A stretch of 64,000 nucleotides of DNA from Monomorium pharaonis (lineage: Eukaryota; Arthropoda; Insecta; Hymenoptera; Formicidae). The notes beneath the pieces are model-generated. The model searched no databases. It saw only the letters and a list, made by a program, of their open reading frames with translations, and was not told where the DNA came from. Positions 37,301 to 51,383 of the stretch are shown here, piece by piece (positions within the stretch are counted from its first letter, which is position 1; each line of letters opens with the position of its first letter). The stretch spans positions 16,538,358 through 16,602,357 of the forward strand of contig NC_050475.1 of NCBI RefSeq assembly GCF_013373865.1. The letters run 5' to 3'. The position numbers were made by a program, and so were the translations under genes.

Positions 37301-40300
37301 GTACATATCTGATATTAATATAAAAAATTTAATTTGTTAAATATTAAATACAAATATTTAAATGTCAAATATATAAAAATTAAATATAAAATACAAACAC
37401 ATCTTGTGAGGTGTTAAACCATTTTTGAATTTTTCGAGCAATTTGGGTTTTTAATAAATGTGCGAAAAATTTATAAATAAAATTATTTTGGAACACATTA
37501 CCGGGCACGTGTTCTATATAATTTTAGTTTTCATTAATAAAGATAAATAGCTTCTTGGTCAGTTCGGAATTGGCGATAGGCTGACAATCGATATGTCGGG
37601 ATACACGTCCTCCTTGAAATCCAATATGTATTCAGTCAGTTACTCGCATGTGGGTTAACTCGACACACCTAAGATGCTACAACATACCGTGAAAGAAGTT
37701 TCATTCGGTCGCATTTTACTATGAACAACGGAAGCCGAAGGAGGTGGGAAGATCCGTTATAGTTTCTCCACCTGCCAGAACGCAGTGATGACTGTAAGAG
37801 TAGACGAGCGTCACGCTTCACCGTTTGTACGAAAAAGTTCTCACGACCGACAGACCGTGTTCTGTCCATTATCGATACTTTTCGCCGGCGTCGGGGTTAC
37901 ACAGCGAGAAACGAAGCCTAATAACCAGATCAGTCGAGTTATAGAAACTTTCTGCAATATTATACTTCATTGCGCGATTATCTCGCTTCGGTTAAAACGA
38001 TCGTTAGTGTGAGTTTACCGTGAAATTTAGCATTCGGAATGCACTCAATATCTATTTTAACAGAACGACCGAGATTTTGCGGCTATTAGAATATATAAGA
38101 ATAACTATTTGTGTAAATAGAAAGTTGTGTCTCTAAGAAAGGAGAAAATAATTTCCATTATTTTATTCGCTGTATTTTATTATTTGTTTATATTATTATG
38201 GCAATTATAGAAATAGCTGCGTTATTAATTAAAAAGTACCGTCTGCTATAATTAATTTAAAAAAGTTTCTTTGGTACGTAATTGTATATAATTAAAATTG
38301 TGCTTTGAAGACATTTTCATCCAAAATCGTTTTTTTATTTACAATTATAGTTTTTGTTTATAAATTGTCGTATTTTCTTACTCGACTGTACTACTTGCTA
38401 ATAATACTGTATACATCGTGATTGTTACAGTGAGAACAGCGAGAAAGTGCTTCCTTTCATTAAGATCTTGTTTTCCACGCTTCGAGAATAGTCTCGTGTT
38501 CCATATACACTGCTTTATAACGGATGAAACGATAGAAAAGACGTAAAATGAAGCATAAAATTAAGAACTTATTAACATTACTATTATGCTAATTTTTTCT
38601 TTTCGTAAAATATAACATCACTAAAAAGTAAAGAAATGCCGTAATTTAGTTTAAAGTAAAATTGACTCATAAATAAAATCGATTCTGTTTACGCAACATA
38701 GGTATTTCTCGCAGAAACCTTGAAAAACATATGTTTTAATACATTTTTATAAAAAAATGAAATCCTTTCAATGCATCACAAGAGAGAATTTCACTGTATG
38801 TGACAAGAAAATATGACTATGCCTTAAATGACCGACTTTATTGTGCATGCACTTTAACATATATGTACAGACATTTTGTAACTTTACTATGTTTTCTTCA
38901 ATAAAAATAAGTAAAAAAAAACATTTTTACATTTATATATATAAATGAATAGTTTAGAATCCTTTTTTAATATTTAATATTTTTATTGAGATTAAGATAA
39001 AGAAATTTACTATTATATTATATTTACAAATGTCATGAAAATTTCTTGTCATTGTTAGATGATCTATTCTGTTCCGGAAAAGACGGAAGTCTGCATGTTC
39101 GTGTGATTCTAACGGAAACGGAATCTACCTTGCGCAGCAAAATTTGATCGGATATAAGTTAGGTCCATCGTTTAGACGGTGATACACCGAAACATTGTAC
39201 TGTAGAAACTACCGTGTCGCTGTTACAGTGTCTGTTACGAAAGTTACGATAACGAGTTTCCAAATTGAAACCAGCCTGTTGGTGTATCCTGTACTCGGTT
39301 TTACATACAGTCTCACCGCAATAATTCTATCTTCACGCGTAGTATCTGATGTTGTTTGAGATATGAGTTATTAAAACATAACGTTTCCAGAAATGCTTAT
39401 TATGATTGGTGACAAAAAAGAATTATATTGTATTTATAAAAATTTCGTATTTTAGTGGATTAAAATATGTTTCCATTATAAAATATTCCTAAAAGAAAAT
39501 AGCTCGGAGAATAATTAATTATTACAAACTATTACCATATTCTATTTAATTTTTTTGAAAGCTATGTCTGATTTTTGCGAATTTTTATAAATCACGACTT
39601 ACGAAAAAATTAAGATTGAATATAATATTACTATATAATTTCAATATAACATTATTAAACTAATTTTAATATCAATTTTTTATTTAGAAATGTGTTTGTA
39701 TTTTAATTTTAGAAAAATAGATATTATACAAAATAATTACAGTATTAATGTCGAATAATAATAAAAAGTAAACATTCTTATTTGCAGTTGTATATAATTA
39801 ATTGCTTTATATTACGTTACGACAAAGTTTTTACCGAGTTGTGGAAAGAGTTACGTCTATGATATGGACAAGGAAGAATTAATCTCTCTTGGAAGAATAA
39901 CGAACTGGTTTACCTTCGTCATCGTATTTGCTTGTGACTCATTGTACAATCAGCCACGCGATAACGTACATCTCCGGTGATAATCACGTAGCGATTAAAA
40001 TCCATGCTCAATCCCTTATCATTACTTGCCTACAGCTAGCGAAAGTTTGAAAGGCCGATATATTCGATACTTTTGACGTTTATATCGATCATCAGTGAAT
40101 GAAGGATATGAATACTCGATATCGAACATACATTCTATCGTTTGTTATTAAAGGTATATAATAATAGCACGACGGCAGCAATGTTTCGTTTATACATCAG
40201 GAAGTTATCGAACAAACGATTTCTAGGTGCATTCTTTTTTGCAATTATTTTTTTCGTAACTGGACGAACCTCGTTGGCATCATATCTCACCGTTTGCCTC

Positions 40301-41822
40301 TCGATTTTCTACGTTAGAAATTATACTGTAGCTGTAATAATATATTGAAGGGGGATCACGATTACATGTAGCTATGTGGAGCACGAAAGTAGATTCCGCC
40401 GAACCGGAGTGCCAAGTATAAATCGGCTTTTTCTACTTTCGCCAATATTTTCCAAATGTCATTGAATCGCACACTACTTTCCGCCGATTCCACGAGGCTT
40501 TCCATCACGTTGGTGTATAAGGGCATGGCAAGGGTTAACGCTGATTAGCCATACATTGTAATCGGAGATTCGCATCGTATAATCTTCCGGCCATTTCCTG
40601 TCTCTCGACTCGGGATTAACGACGCCGAGTAATTCGACGCTGAATAAAAGTGGACTTTTTTCCCTGTCGCTATATTTTTCGCCGAGGGAAATGAATTTTT
40701 AAAACACTTTTGACGTTCATCCGCAGGCAACGGCGGACATATGTCTCCAAACCTTCAGCGAGAGTTGCGCGGTGAATTTTTTTTTAGCCGTACATATACG
40801 CGCGTCGTTTTATTCACGCATCCCGATTTACAGACGTACAAACGTGTAATAAAAAAGTAATAAAAACAGTTTTAGGCAAAGCTGTATCGAACGAGTCTCG
40901 GCCTCGCGCATTTCATATATCGATATTTGAATCACCGCCATTGTTCCAGAGATTTTTTGTTTGAAGCTTCCGCTATTATCCGACAAAAGAATTGCTACAT
41001 TACGAAAAATATACGCCCTTTATTCCAGATTATTAATGCGAAATTTCGAATGTGAAGTTTGTAAAGTTACTGCTTCATGTAACGCGTGTATATTTTTTCT
41101 CTGTTTATTATTTCTTCGACAGACGTAACAATATATTTTTTTGCATCGCGTATATATAAAACAATTATATGTTATCATTTAGATACTCTTATTCAATTTC
41201 TATTGATAATTTTTAGTATTTAATAAGTACGCATTGATGGTGATAATGCGCGTTTGAAACTTTATATAGATGATATTATTTACAATAATTAAAATTACTG
41301 TAAGCATGCGTTATTTCATTTTGAACTAACACTTGACATACAATAACTTAAAATTTGAACTTTTCTATATAAACATATAATTAGAAATTTGCGTGCATTG
41401 TTACTTCGATCTCTTCGTATAAATTTATTTGCTGTCTGACATTTATATCTATATATGTTCATTCCTTTGAATCAGCAGTGGATCAATACAGACGCGCTAC
41501 AACGATATAATCTAATGCCATCGGTTGGCTTATGGTTTCGAAGATCAAGGGTCTGTTCGAAGGATCGGAAAACCCGATCAAGCTCATCGAGAATAGCTCA
41601 GAAGGCCATACGCGCGTGCAAAGTCATTCTACTGAAATTACAAGATTTCTAGCGGGAACAATAAGGGTTTCTTGTTTCGCGGGTGTCGCTCAGTAGTGCC
41701 AGAAAGAATAAGTGCCGTTTCAGAAAACCGGTGGCGCACTGTGTCCCGAACAAAAGAGCATGCAACAGGTCAGCGAAAGCCGTTGCACACACCCGTCGAC
41801 TATGCGCATGGGAGAAGGAAAA

Positions 41823-41837
41823 AAGAGAGACAGAGAT

Positions 41838-41903
<66 letters not shown>

Positions 41904-41909
41904 GGAGAA
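41823..41909. repeat. GA microsatellite, the longest in the window
   Basis: About 87 bases of GA repeat with few interruptions. Arg-Glu and Ser-Leu ORFs across it are artefacts. Confidence 0.95.
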
Positions 41910-44746
41910 AGGGTACGCTGAAAACACGAACAATTTGACGGCAATTTAAGAAATAAATTTATTGATTTCGTCTTTTACGCCAATGCTTGTTTTTATCGCA
42001 CATTGAAGGTTCTTACTGTCACGGATCGATTTTTGTTATATATATCTTTTGTGTCCTCAAAAGTGATGATGTCTTCTTGTTTCTTTTAATTTTCGTAAAG
42101 AGAAAACTTCTTATATTTTTTATTATATATAACATCACGTAGTTACTATAATAATTTTAATAAAAATAGTAATTTATATTCTTGAAATACTGGACTTTGT
42201 TTGAGAGAATTTATGTTTGACGTCAATGATAAAATCATGAATGATTCAATAATTTTCATTGAAACAATATTGGTATTATTGGCTCTTAAATTATTCATTT
42301 CACATTTACTAGCAAAGATACGGAGAATGTATTATAATTACATCAGGTATGCCATTTTATTATGCATTCGTAGCTTTAGTTTTTGTTATTCATCAGTGAT
42401 GTAATCATCTTATCGTTAATCTACAGTATGATTTGCACCGTGTATAAACTTGGGAAACTATCATGGGAGAGAAGTTTATACTGAAACGCCTGCTGGCAAC
42501 GCCTGCATTCTTGTACGCACTTACACATTAATCATTTATTATTATTTTCGCGGAAAACTACAGGAAACGACATCCGTTTTTCAGAAAAAAACGGTTCTTT
42601 TAGAAATAAGAATCCCGCAAAGCAGTTATGTCATCATAAACCCGTGTGTCATTCCGTCGTAACTGCATTAGTTGAACGAAGTTATTTGTTCGAAAGAAAT
42701 AAAAGAGGCTACGACACAATTCACTGAAAACTGTTTCTTCTGCTTTGCCAGTGTACGCGATATTTTATGTGAGTCAAAGCAAGTATTTTTTATTCTACAA
42801 TTACTGTGAAAAGGGATAAGAAATTATTACTACGTGTAATTATTTTTACTCGACACAGTTCACAACCATGACCGGAAGTTATAAAAAGTTTAGCTGAGCA
42901 TATAGATTTTTATCGGACCTAAAATGACACGAAAGGCTGTCATAAATTATTGTCATAATATATATGTGCATAAACGGTAGCGGTTTACATTTCATAGATA
43001 AATTGCATTAGATAGGCACGTATAAATTATTTGAATGCTTTTAGATTTATTCAAGATACAAATACACGTTTAAAACATCTAATTTCATGAGATTAAACGG
43101 ACCGATTAGACAACCGAAAAGAGTTAATCTACCGCTCGATCATGCAATCGGAAGATAGAAGAGTGAAGCTGTCAAAGGGTGTGTCAAGCGATTTCGGTAT
43201 TTGCTGACCTTTGTAGTGGATCATCTTTCCACTGCGGCTGTTACACCTGCCAACCGGGATGCAGCACCCGTGACGGCACCAAGGTTACGCTGCGGTTCAA
43301 CGCACTTCCTGTCGGCGGATCTTTCTCCGTTGTGCAGCGTGCGTCTCATTACTAAGTTGCAAGACTATACTCGCAGTTCTTGTGAATTCGCGGAATAAGA
43401 TTTTGTAACGCTCTTTCCACTGATTATTTACTCTTCAAAGCGATTTCGCTATGTTACGTAAGAAACTTTAGTAGGGAAATGACCGCGAATTATAAATATT
43501 CAAACAAATTCCAGTAATTGCTTTGTTAACATACTTACTAATACGAATATTTGATAATGTAAACCCTGATAATATGTAACACGTATAATGGACAAACTGT
43601 GTGCACACTGGCGCATCGGAAAGGTAGACATTCGAAATAAACGGGAAATGTTGTGAATTAGAAAGGATGTTACATAGTGTTATCTGCGATCAGTCACGCG
43701 TCGAGAAACTAGCAAGCAGTGTGTTAACCTATGTAGTAGTAATTATATGGCTTTGACCTGTTACGCCATTTAAAAATACTTGTCACATACTGATACAGAA
43801 TACAGCTCACAGAAGCACGTGTAATTATTTCTAAAAAATCACTTTTAAATATCTTAAATGTGAGAAAGCAACTTAGAAGATAATGTACTTCACCAAAAGT
43901 AGGTTTTCTTGAAATGCTTTTTACAACATGTGTCCATGGAAACTGTCACGCTAATGTTCCATTGTCTGATCGTAATAACGTTTGTTTCTGTTAATGACAA
44001 AACATAGCGCAACCATCAATTTCATTGCATAGGAATGTCGAGGATAATAAGCGTATCATACGACAAAAATATTTCTGAGAGATTAGATAATCTCTCAGTT
44101 GGAATTCTTTACGTTTCGAGATGTTGCCATTGTGAAATTTAAATTCTTTCTCTAGTTAATTATAAACGTATTTGTCAAAGAGAAATTCCTATTCCTCAGA
44201 AAGGAGAGGTCGCCTTTGTGTTGCAAAGACAGTTTCAAACTAACGCTGAAGGTTGGAAGCAATCGACTATTTCGCTTAACAAGCCCTGTCTGTTGCAAAC
44301 GGACGTAAAGAGAAGAAACGGACAGGTCTAGAAATCGCGCGCGAATTGGTAGAACCGTTACGTGCCATTCGTGCGTGAACACGAAGACAGGAGACTCGCT
44401 CACTCGCAATTCATCGTTAACTTACATCACGATTTACGTTGGCTAGAGTATAAGCCGTTCGAGAACGTTATTGGAGCAAAAAGAATGTAAAAGCTCAACT
44501 TTGCTGCCATTGTCCCGATGACCGTCCTAAATTCTCTTTACTCGATGAAAGTAACGGCGAAGTGTCAGGTAGTTTGGTGCACAATACCGAGACATTCCCA
44601 CCGAGAGGATACGAAAAATGCTGCGGGATGAAAAACGGTCAATTCATGTAGCGTTGATTGTGTCGAAATGATCGCCATTTTGGACGAAATGATCGTACAA
44701 GTGCTAGGTTTTGCCGAGCAGAAAATGTTAAAGTCTTTAGGAGGAT

Positions 44747-44771
44747 CTTCTCTCTCTCTCTCTCTCTCTCT
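44747..44771. repeat. TC microsatellite
   Basis: About twelve TC units. Confidence 0.9.
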
Positions 44772-47724
44772 TTTTGTCTGCAAAAAATCGGGATAAACAA
44801 TTTGCAGGGACGTTTCTTCGAAAGAATTTCTTTGAACAGATATAATGGGGCAAGTCCCGCTGTGGAGATTCTGTTACGACAGTATTTCGATACGCCAATT
44901 TGCTTTGAAAATAATAAAACCTTCTTCAAAAATTCGAGAATTTTTTCCTTAAGTCAGTCAAATTCCGAGAATGGACTGAAAATCAATCGTTTAGATTGAT
45001 AATATTGCAATTATGAGGCTGTACTGGCAAAGAAAAGATACAGCCGTAATATCGATTTCAAGTACGCTTCTATGATTTTTATTGCCGTCACGGTGTTGCG
45101 GCTCGTGTAAATTGCTCCGCGATTGGAAAGCAAGGTAATGGAACAAAGATTGCCTGAATTCGTAATGCACGATTTTGCGATGCTTGATTTCACTTTGGCA
45201 TAAATTTTTGAATTAGGTTACTCGAGCGCGTAGGAAATTAGCTCAAGATATTGTGCATTGTATACATGACATTTTTAATTAACTTTATTTTCTACACGTA
45301 TGAATTTCTTGATAAATTTTTAATTTCTGAATAAGCAAGGGAGATTTCTCGTCTACAAAATTAATTTTTATGAAAAATAATTTTACACGGAAACATTTTT
45401 GTGTCGCAACTTATAAATGTAAATGAAACTACAAGAAGAAAATCCCTGCGGTCTCAATAGCCTGCTTGTCGTTCAACATGTCGTATCTAATAATCGCGAA
45501 ATTGTGAACTGTATGAGAAATCATGTTGAAACGATGTCAAGGAGATCTACGATAGGCCGTCTCGTTATACTTGCACATAAAAGACGTGCTTGAGTGCGCA
45601 TGCACTCGCGTGCACTTTAAGCACCGCACTGGCATTAGGAAAATTCACATATCGCCGTTTCGATGCAATCAACCATTAATATGTACGGTATAGCGGCGGA
45701 CATAGGTAGTTGTACTCGATTTACATGGGGTAAAGATAAAATAAACGCTGCCGAAAAACCGTTGTCAGAAAATGTCAATTGCATTGGCGCAGTTGCGGCA
45801 GGGAGTGCAACACGTAACAATAACGTTTGAACGACAAATCGAATGTGTACGATGTATTTCTTCCTCACTCCCCCTCCCTCCCTCTCTCTTTCTCTCTCTT
45901 TCAGTTGATGCATGTCGAACGTAAATATTTATAACGTGAAGCAACTTTACCATTCCGTGTGTCAATGCCGAATCCTGTCGCGCATGACTCCCGCGAACAG
46001 TCTGTGTTTCATCCGTCTGTTCCTTTTTACATTTTTAATGATCCATCATGCGTGCTTTCGACTCTGAATCTCTTTCCGATCGTCAGCGTTACCCCGATCC
46101 TCCTCTCGTCGCGATACGGGTGGATAACGGGAATAATTTAGTGGCGAAAGCAATATTTCGCAATGCGGCAACGCGGTCGATGGCGAGTGAACGGCCGCTG
46201 ACCGAGTCTTGGCGATTTCCACAGCATCCAGAGAATCTCGAGCGCGATCTCTAGTCAATTCGCGAGCGGCACGTTTTCGTCTCGAGAGATAACTGTTTTC
46301 ACTGGAAGTAACTGTTCCGGATAAATTACGACTCGTTACAGGAAAGTGGTTATGCACGGGGAGGCTGCAATTAAGGCAACTGTACGTTAATGCGCCGCCT
46401 CACCCGTGCGCGCGCTAGCTTTGCGTTATTTGCTACCGCAAATCTTCGCTGTATATGGTAACGGTTTATATATCAGTTAACCTAGTCAAGTGGATATATA
46501 GCAGACCATATATTTACTGAGAGTAATAATTATATCTCATTTAACTTGTACAAAATCATACAGACCAAGAACACCATTATAGTCGTTGATAATAAGCATT
46601 TTCGTAGTGCATTAACGCTTTTTATCTGTTTAGCAAAAATTTGCAGGTATAACTTTTAAGCGTGTAAAATTTTTGAAGTCTTACAACTTTAAAAAGAAAT
46701 TTTCTTGTTGCTTACTTTTTTTTCTGTACGCATCATGAACATATGCCGCATCTGCTGTCTATACAACGTGAGCAAAATTTTTACCGTTTATTAACGATCG
46801 CGACGTTGAATACAACAAAAATATGAACGTACTGCCGACGTAAATAAAAACGTCAGAATTTATGCTCGTGTATATGCGCGTGCGAATGTTGCTCATTTTA
46901 GTCGTGACTGCTTATATACCGGAAGCAGTGAGTCACTCGCGGAACGAGTGAAAACGCAATAAAAATGCGATTGTCTACATTCAGTGACGCTACACGTTTT
47001 TTACATTAGATTTACATTAGATTGTTGTGGGCGACTACCTTCTAGAAAGTATATTATCAAAACGGAAAGTGGCATAATGACCATGCTAAATATATGAAAA
47101 AGGAAACGCAAGTACAGCTGCTCTTGAACTCGAATATTTCTTACAATTAGTCATTATGTTATAATACATAATTCAAAATAGTTTTGTAGAGATCACGTTT
47201 AAATAAAAATTATACATAAAAGTGCATATATATTAATACATAAAGAAAAGATTAAAATCCGAAAAAAATACGAAGATGATTATGATATTTCAGCAAATTT
47301 TTAAATTTTGATGGTTTATTATGGTTTATGGCGTGATATAATATGTGTTTATATTTATTTGAAATCGGATTTGCTAACACTATAATGATATCAAGTAGAT
47401 CGGATATCGAAAATTGTATTCATTACGTTTGTCATTACAAGCAATCAATGCGATATTATGCTCAATGAAACCATTTAATGTGAAACAATTGTGGTGTAAC
47501 AGTAAACGATTTAATCATTTTGAATGACAAAATGTTATCTGTAGTTGTCAAGAGAATGATTATAGGTGTAAATAAACAGGTATTGAAATATCGAATAAGC
47601 ATATATTTTTACTGTAATTGTAAGTTTATATTAATCAGTGAACATATTAATTTTTTAATTGGATTACGATGCATTCTCGTAAGGAGTTCATTGACTGCAA
47701 AGAACGTCGTCATGTCCCAAGATT

Positions 47725-47782
47725 CTTATCTTCCGCTAAGCGGAATGATAAGATGCTGACAGGTGGCAGGTACGCCACCTGT
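47725..47782. repeat. Two adjacent GC-rich hairpins, second with mirrored E-boxes
   Basis: CTTATCTTCCGC-TAA-GCGGAATGATAAG (one bulged base) is followed six bases later by ACAGGTGGC-AGGTAC-GCCACCTGT. The second arms contain CAGGTG and CACCTG, the E-box type bound by Snail/Scratch and bHLH factors. The surroundings are AT-rich and non-coding. Confidence 0.55.
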
Positions 47783-50700
47783 TACTCACTTTATTCGATT
47801 TGTCTTCGCGAATGGTTATCATAACACTGCAACGTCGTCGTCATTGTTAACGTTATTATTAACTTATCTCTATTTTTTAAATAGATTTTCTGTTTTATAT
47901 TGTAAATCAAGATGCAAAGTAAAACAAATTTCGAAATCGTTCTTAACTATTGTTTAATGAAATTAGCACTATATTTGATTATAGAATCCGTGGCTAAATG
48001 CAAGTGTGGCATTGAGATATTATTAACTTTGATATAATTATTCGTTGGTATAATTAGATTATATTTGATATAATTTTGTTACAGCAGTATTATCACATTA
48101 TGAATAATTGCTATTAAGACGTCTATCGAAGCATTCACAATTATTCTCCAAAGGACTCGATATTCTATGTGTATTCCATATCTTCTACTAATCCACTTAG
48201 GATTAACCTAAAGCTACTATCTAGCTCCGGTACACGATTTGTCAATAATTACTTCGCGGTATTATACATATATCTCCCATATCCATATCTGCTACATAAC
48301 ATCTGACGCCAATCTACAATTCCCATAATGGCGTTTAAACGTAAAGCTTCTGAGTACAGATGAAAGCTCTCGATATCCTCGTAGCATTGACAACTAATTC
48401 AGCTGATGTAACACAAAGCTAATTAAAAGGTATTTGGTTGTTAATTATATCTAAGATATCTAACTGACGTTTCTCTCCTGCTTGACTCGCTTACTTCTCA
48501 GGTGTACAAGTACATATCTGAATTATATTTACAGAAAGACACACAAATTAGAATTTTATTTTAAATTAATTTTAAAATATAAAATATATGTGGAGTTTTT
48601 AATACAATAATATATCCAAAAATATTTTGAAATATAATAGTATCTATTTTAAATTTAGTTAAAAATGAATCGTGGATGATGACAGCATTTCTCGTATACA
48701 GCCGCATCCAGGAAATTTTGCAAGCAGAACGATTAATTCACCACACTGAATGCCGTTAAGAGGAGACTTGCGCTTGTGTAATCTTCGTATTTATTCTCTT
48801 TCGTAACTGCCTAGTTCTTACATTTTGTGAGAGGATTTAACGGGATCAAATCTTCGTACAATACATTCGTTACCGCGAAGTTGTGCCAAATAGCGATTTC
48901 CGATTCAAGAGGGACACGTTTCTTCTTCTCTACTTCCTTCTTCCCCCTCCGGTAAAAGTAATTATTTAATTTGCTATCGTCAACTTGAGTCGTCCTTTAT
49001 TAGCAGAGATGCGCGATTAGATTCGCGAAGACGAGGAGGAAAAGAAGAAGAATCTTTTTACCGGGCGGTTTCCGCGGTTTTTACTTCCTCGCCGGTTTTT
49101 CCTGAGATTCCGGCACACGGTCTGAGATCCTCTCGTGCGGCTCTCGGCAAAGTTTCGAGCTGTGCGCCGTTCTTTTCGAGTACGTTTGTCGATGTTATCC
49201 ATGCGGAAAGGCCGTTGAAAGTGGAGCAGCGGCGCTTTAAGACGCATACACGACGACTCTCGATGGAGACACAGTGAATATTAATACTCGCTCAAAGTCT
49301 TTTGGCCGGCAGATCTTATCAGCTTGTCTCGCCTTTCTACTGCTTCCGCTTCTTCCACCGCCGCTTATTAAAGTCGGCTGCTCATTTGCGCGTCTTGACG
49401 GTCTTCTTCTTCATCCTCTTTTTCCAGCCATTGCCGTTTGTTAGCCCCGTTCAGTCCGACCGCGAAGAAAGCGCACCTACTCGGCTCGATTTGCTTACCT
49501 TGTCTTCCGCTCCTTATGCTATCTTTTTCTCCAAATTTCTGCAATCTTCGGTGATTTGTCGTGCAACGTGGTAAAATAAGTAATTGTAGAGATCCGGTTT
49601 TTTTCTCTGTCTTCTAAGAACAAAATGTAACCATTGACGAAATAAGGCATAATATTTTACACACAAATGTGTTAGGATACGCAGGAAAACGGATACCGGT
49701 TATTACACAAAGGTTTACATTGAAAAAGGAATGGTAACTTTCGAAAAACATTATTCTTGTGAATATCAGAGAAGAATACCGGTATTATTTATTTCTTTGA
49801 GTATGCCTAACTTGAAGATATTGCGAAGTATTAGATGTAAAAATTGAAAATATCACAGCTAAGTATCTAACATTTTCTATTTTATGGGAAACTTTATTAT
49901 TTCAGCAAACATTAATAAAAGAAGGTAACAAAACTCGTCAGTATTTTGTAGAGAAAATTTCGCAGAGAAAAGAATCTATATCTTTTAAACGGTTTATTTA
50001 AAAAAAATGTACATAACCATTTTGTCAATAATGTAAACTCGGTATTTGACAAGAACGTTGTTTTGCCGTAATACTAAAAAGACAAATAAGAATTATGATG
50101 TATAATTTACATAATATGTAAGGATGAATAAAATAATTCTTAAATGGCGGGCCGAAAAAAGATCAAGCAAAAAAAAAAAGACGTATTGACGGGGAGTGAA
50201 CCTTCATCGAAAGACCGACGGAGGCGTCTGTCGACAGGCAGTCTCCTTTCACGGGTAGGCATTCTCGTCGTCGAATCGGAGTGCAATTAATCATCCTCGT
50301 GGAAACGCAGGCGGTGTTGGTCGAAGTTTTTCGATATCCTGAAAGCTTCTTCCTCCGAGTTGAATTTCCGCGGAAAAGTTTTTGCACGAAGGTTGCCCTG
50401 TCTTTCCTTTGCTCCTTGCGAGCTTCGAACGGCGGCCTTTCACGGCGGCGGCGGCGGCGGGCCGTTCGCAGATTTCTTCTTTCGGTCAAGTTATCGGGCG
50501 AAAAGTCGCTTTTAATACAGATGGTAATTATGAGGGTATCCTGATAAAATATTTATGCCGATACTATGAACACGCGATATAACGGGAACCAGATACTTTG
50601 GATCAACTTTGCAAGCTACTTAGTCAGAGAGCAGCTTAATGAGATGTTATCTATACGTTGCGAAATTGACTTAAGTTGTTAGAATAATAGAACTCTATTA

Positions 50701-51252
50701 AAAATACAGACTGGGCCATTACATAGTTTATTAAATTATAAAAATATATTTTTGTATAAATTAACACACTCGAGCGTACACAAAATTGTGCTTTTTACGA
50801 AAATTAAATCACACACATAAAGGAGACACTTTTTACACACTTGTGTTTGTAGGGTATAGCTAAGAATAGAGGATCGATTGGACTAGTAAAATTCGTTGGC
50901 AAAAAGAACGAGTTTTACTGGGGCAAATGTTATTAAAGCAGTACGTGGGTACAACTCGTTAAGCAAACGACCCTCTAACGCCAAATAAATTAGAGTCGTT
51001 GCGTTCGCGTTGCAGCGGGCCGTTAAAACGACCTGTTCCGTCGTACGTAAATCAAGTAATAAAAGCGTCACGACAATAGGATTAGCGGCAAATTATAAAT
51101 ATCCCGGCGATTTCCAGTAGGACTATAACGTTGCCGTGGTCCTTGAAGTTACACACCCGATAATGGTTTCACGCGACGCGTTTGCCGACCAACTTGCGTG
51201 CCGTTAAAAATTCGATAAGTCCGTTTTACCTCTGTCCATCATAATAATCCGG

Positions 51253-51281
51253 TTTTGTCTTTCTTTTGGTTTCAGGTAAGC
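51253..51281 (+). promoter_or_regulatory. Recursive-splicing (ratchet) site candidate
   Basis: A pyrimidine-rich tract, TTTCAG, and an immediately following GTAAGC place a 3' splice site and a 5' splice site back to back at 51275/51276. In Drosophila this zero-length-exon arrangement marks ratchet points that remove very long introns in steps. The site lies about 37.7 kb downstream of the only convincing plus-strand donor (13592), which suits that role. The alternative is an ordinary exon start whose first bases happen to be GTAAGC. Confidence 0.35.
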
Positions 51282-51383
51282 TTTCTCGAAAATACAACGA
51301 ACCGCGTGTTGTTCACACCGCATCAACGGAATTACGCCCAGCTACAGCTGCACCAGCCGGCTCAGTGCGATCTCGACAAGATG
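51276..51383 (+). CDS. Candidate second exon, 108 bases, phase 1-1 (or a recursive-splicing exon)
   Basis: A strong acceptor (pyrimidine-rich tract at 51253-51272, then CAG) is followed by 108 bases ending GATG before GTAAAG. The one-base overhang of the 13591 exon (G) joins GT to make Gly, and the frame stays open to the donor, which again leaves a one-base overhang. The peptide begins GKLSRKYNEPRVVHTASTEL, continues with an Ala/Pro/Thr-rich stretch and ends near RSRQD. It is hydrophilic, as expected just after a signal peptide. The phase-0 frame is also open (it contains FLENTTNRVLF), so openness alone is weak evidence. Phase agreement with the signal-peptide exon has a one-in-three chance of being accidental. 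The exon begins GTAAGC, which is itself a donor consensus, so it could be a skipped recursive-splicing exon and not part of mature mRNA. I do not recognise the family. Confidence 0.35.

Larger units (their letters stand above)
27412..51252 (+). other. Intron 1 of the plus-strand gene, 3' part
   Basis: A mosaic of AT-rich DNA and moderate-GC islands (for example 28.3-29.0, 29.8-30.3, 31.8-32.3, 33.1-33.6, 34.7-35.7, 45.9-46.4 and 49.0-49.6 kb). The islands open ORFs of up to about 145 codons on both strands, but none has convincing splice signals or a recognisable domain. Some islands may be enhancers. Confidence 0.45.

Noticed and set aside
41649..41949. ORFs on both strands encoding Arg-Glu or Ser-Leu repeats
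   Set aside because: They are translations of the GA/CT microsatellite at 41823-41909.
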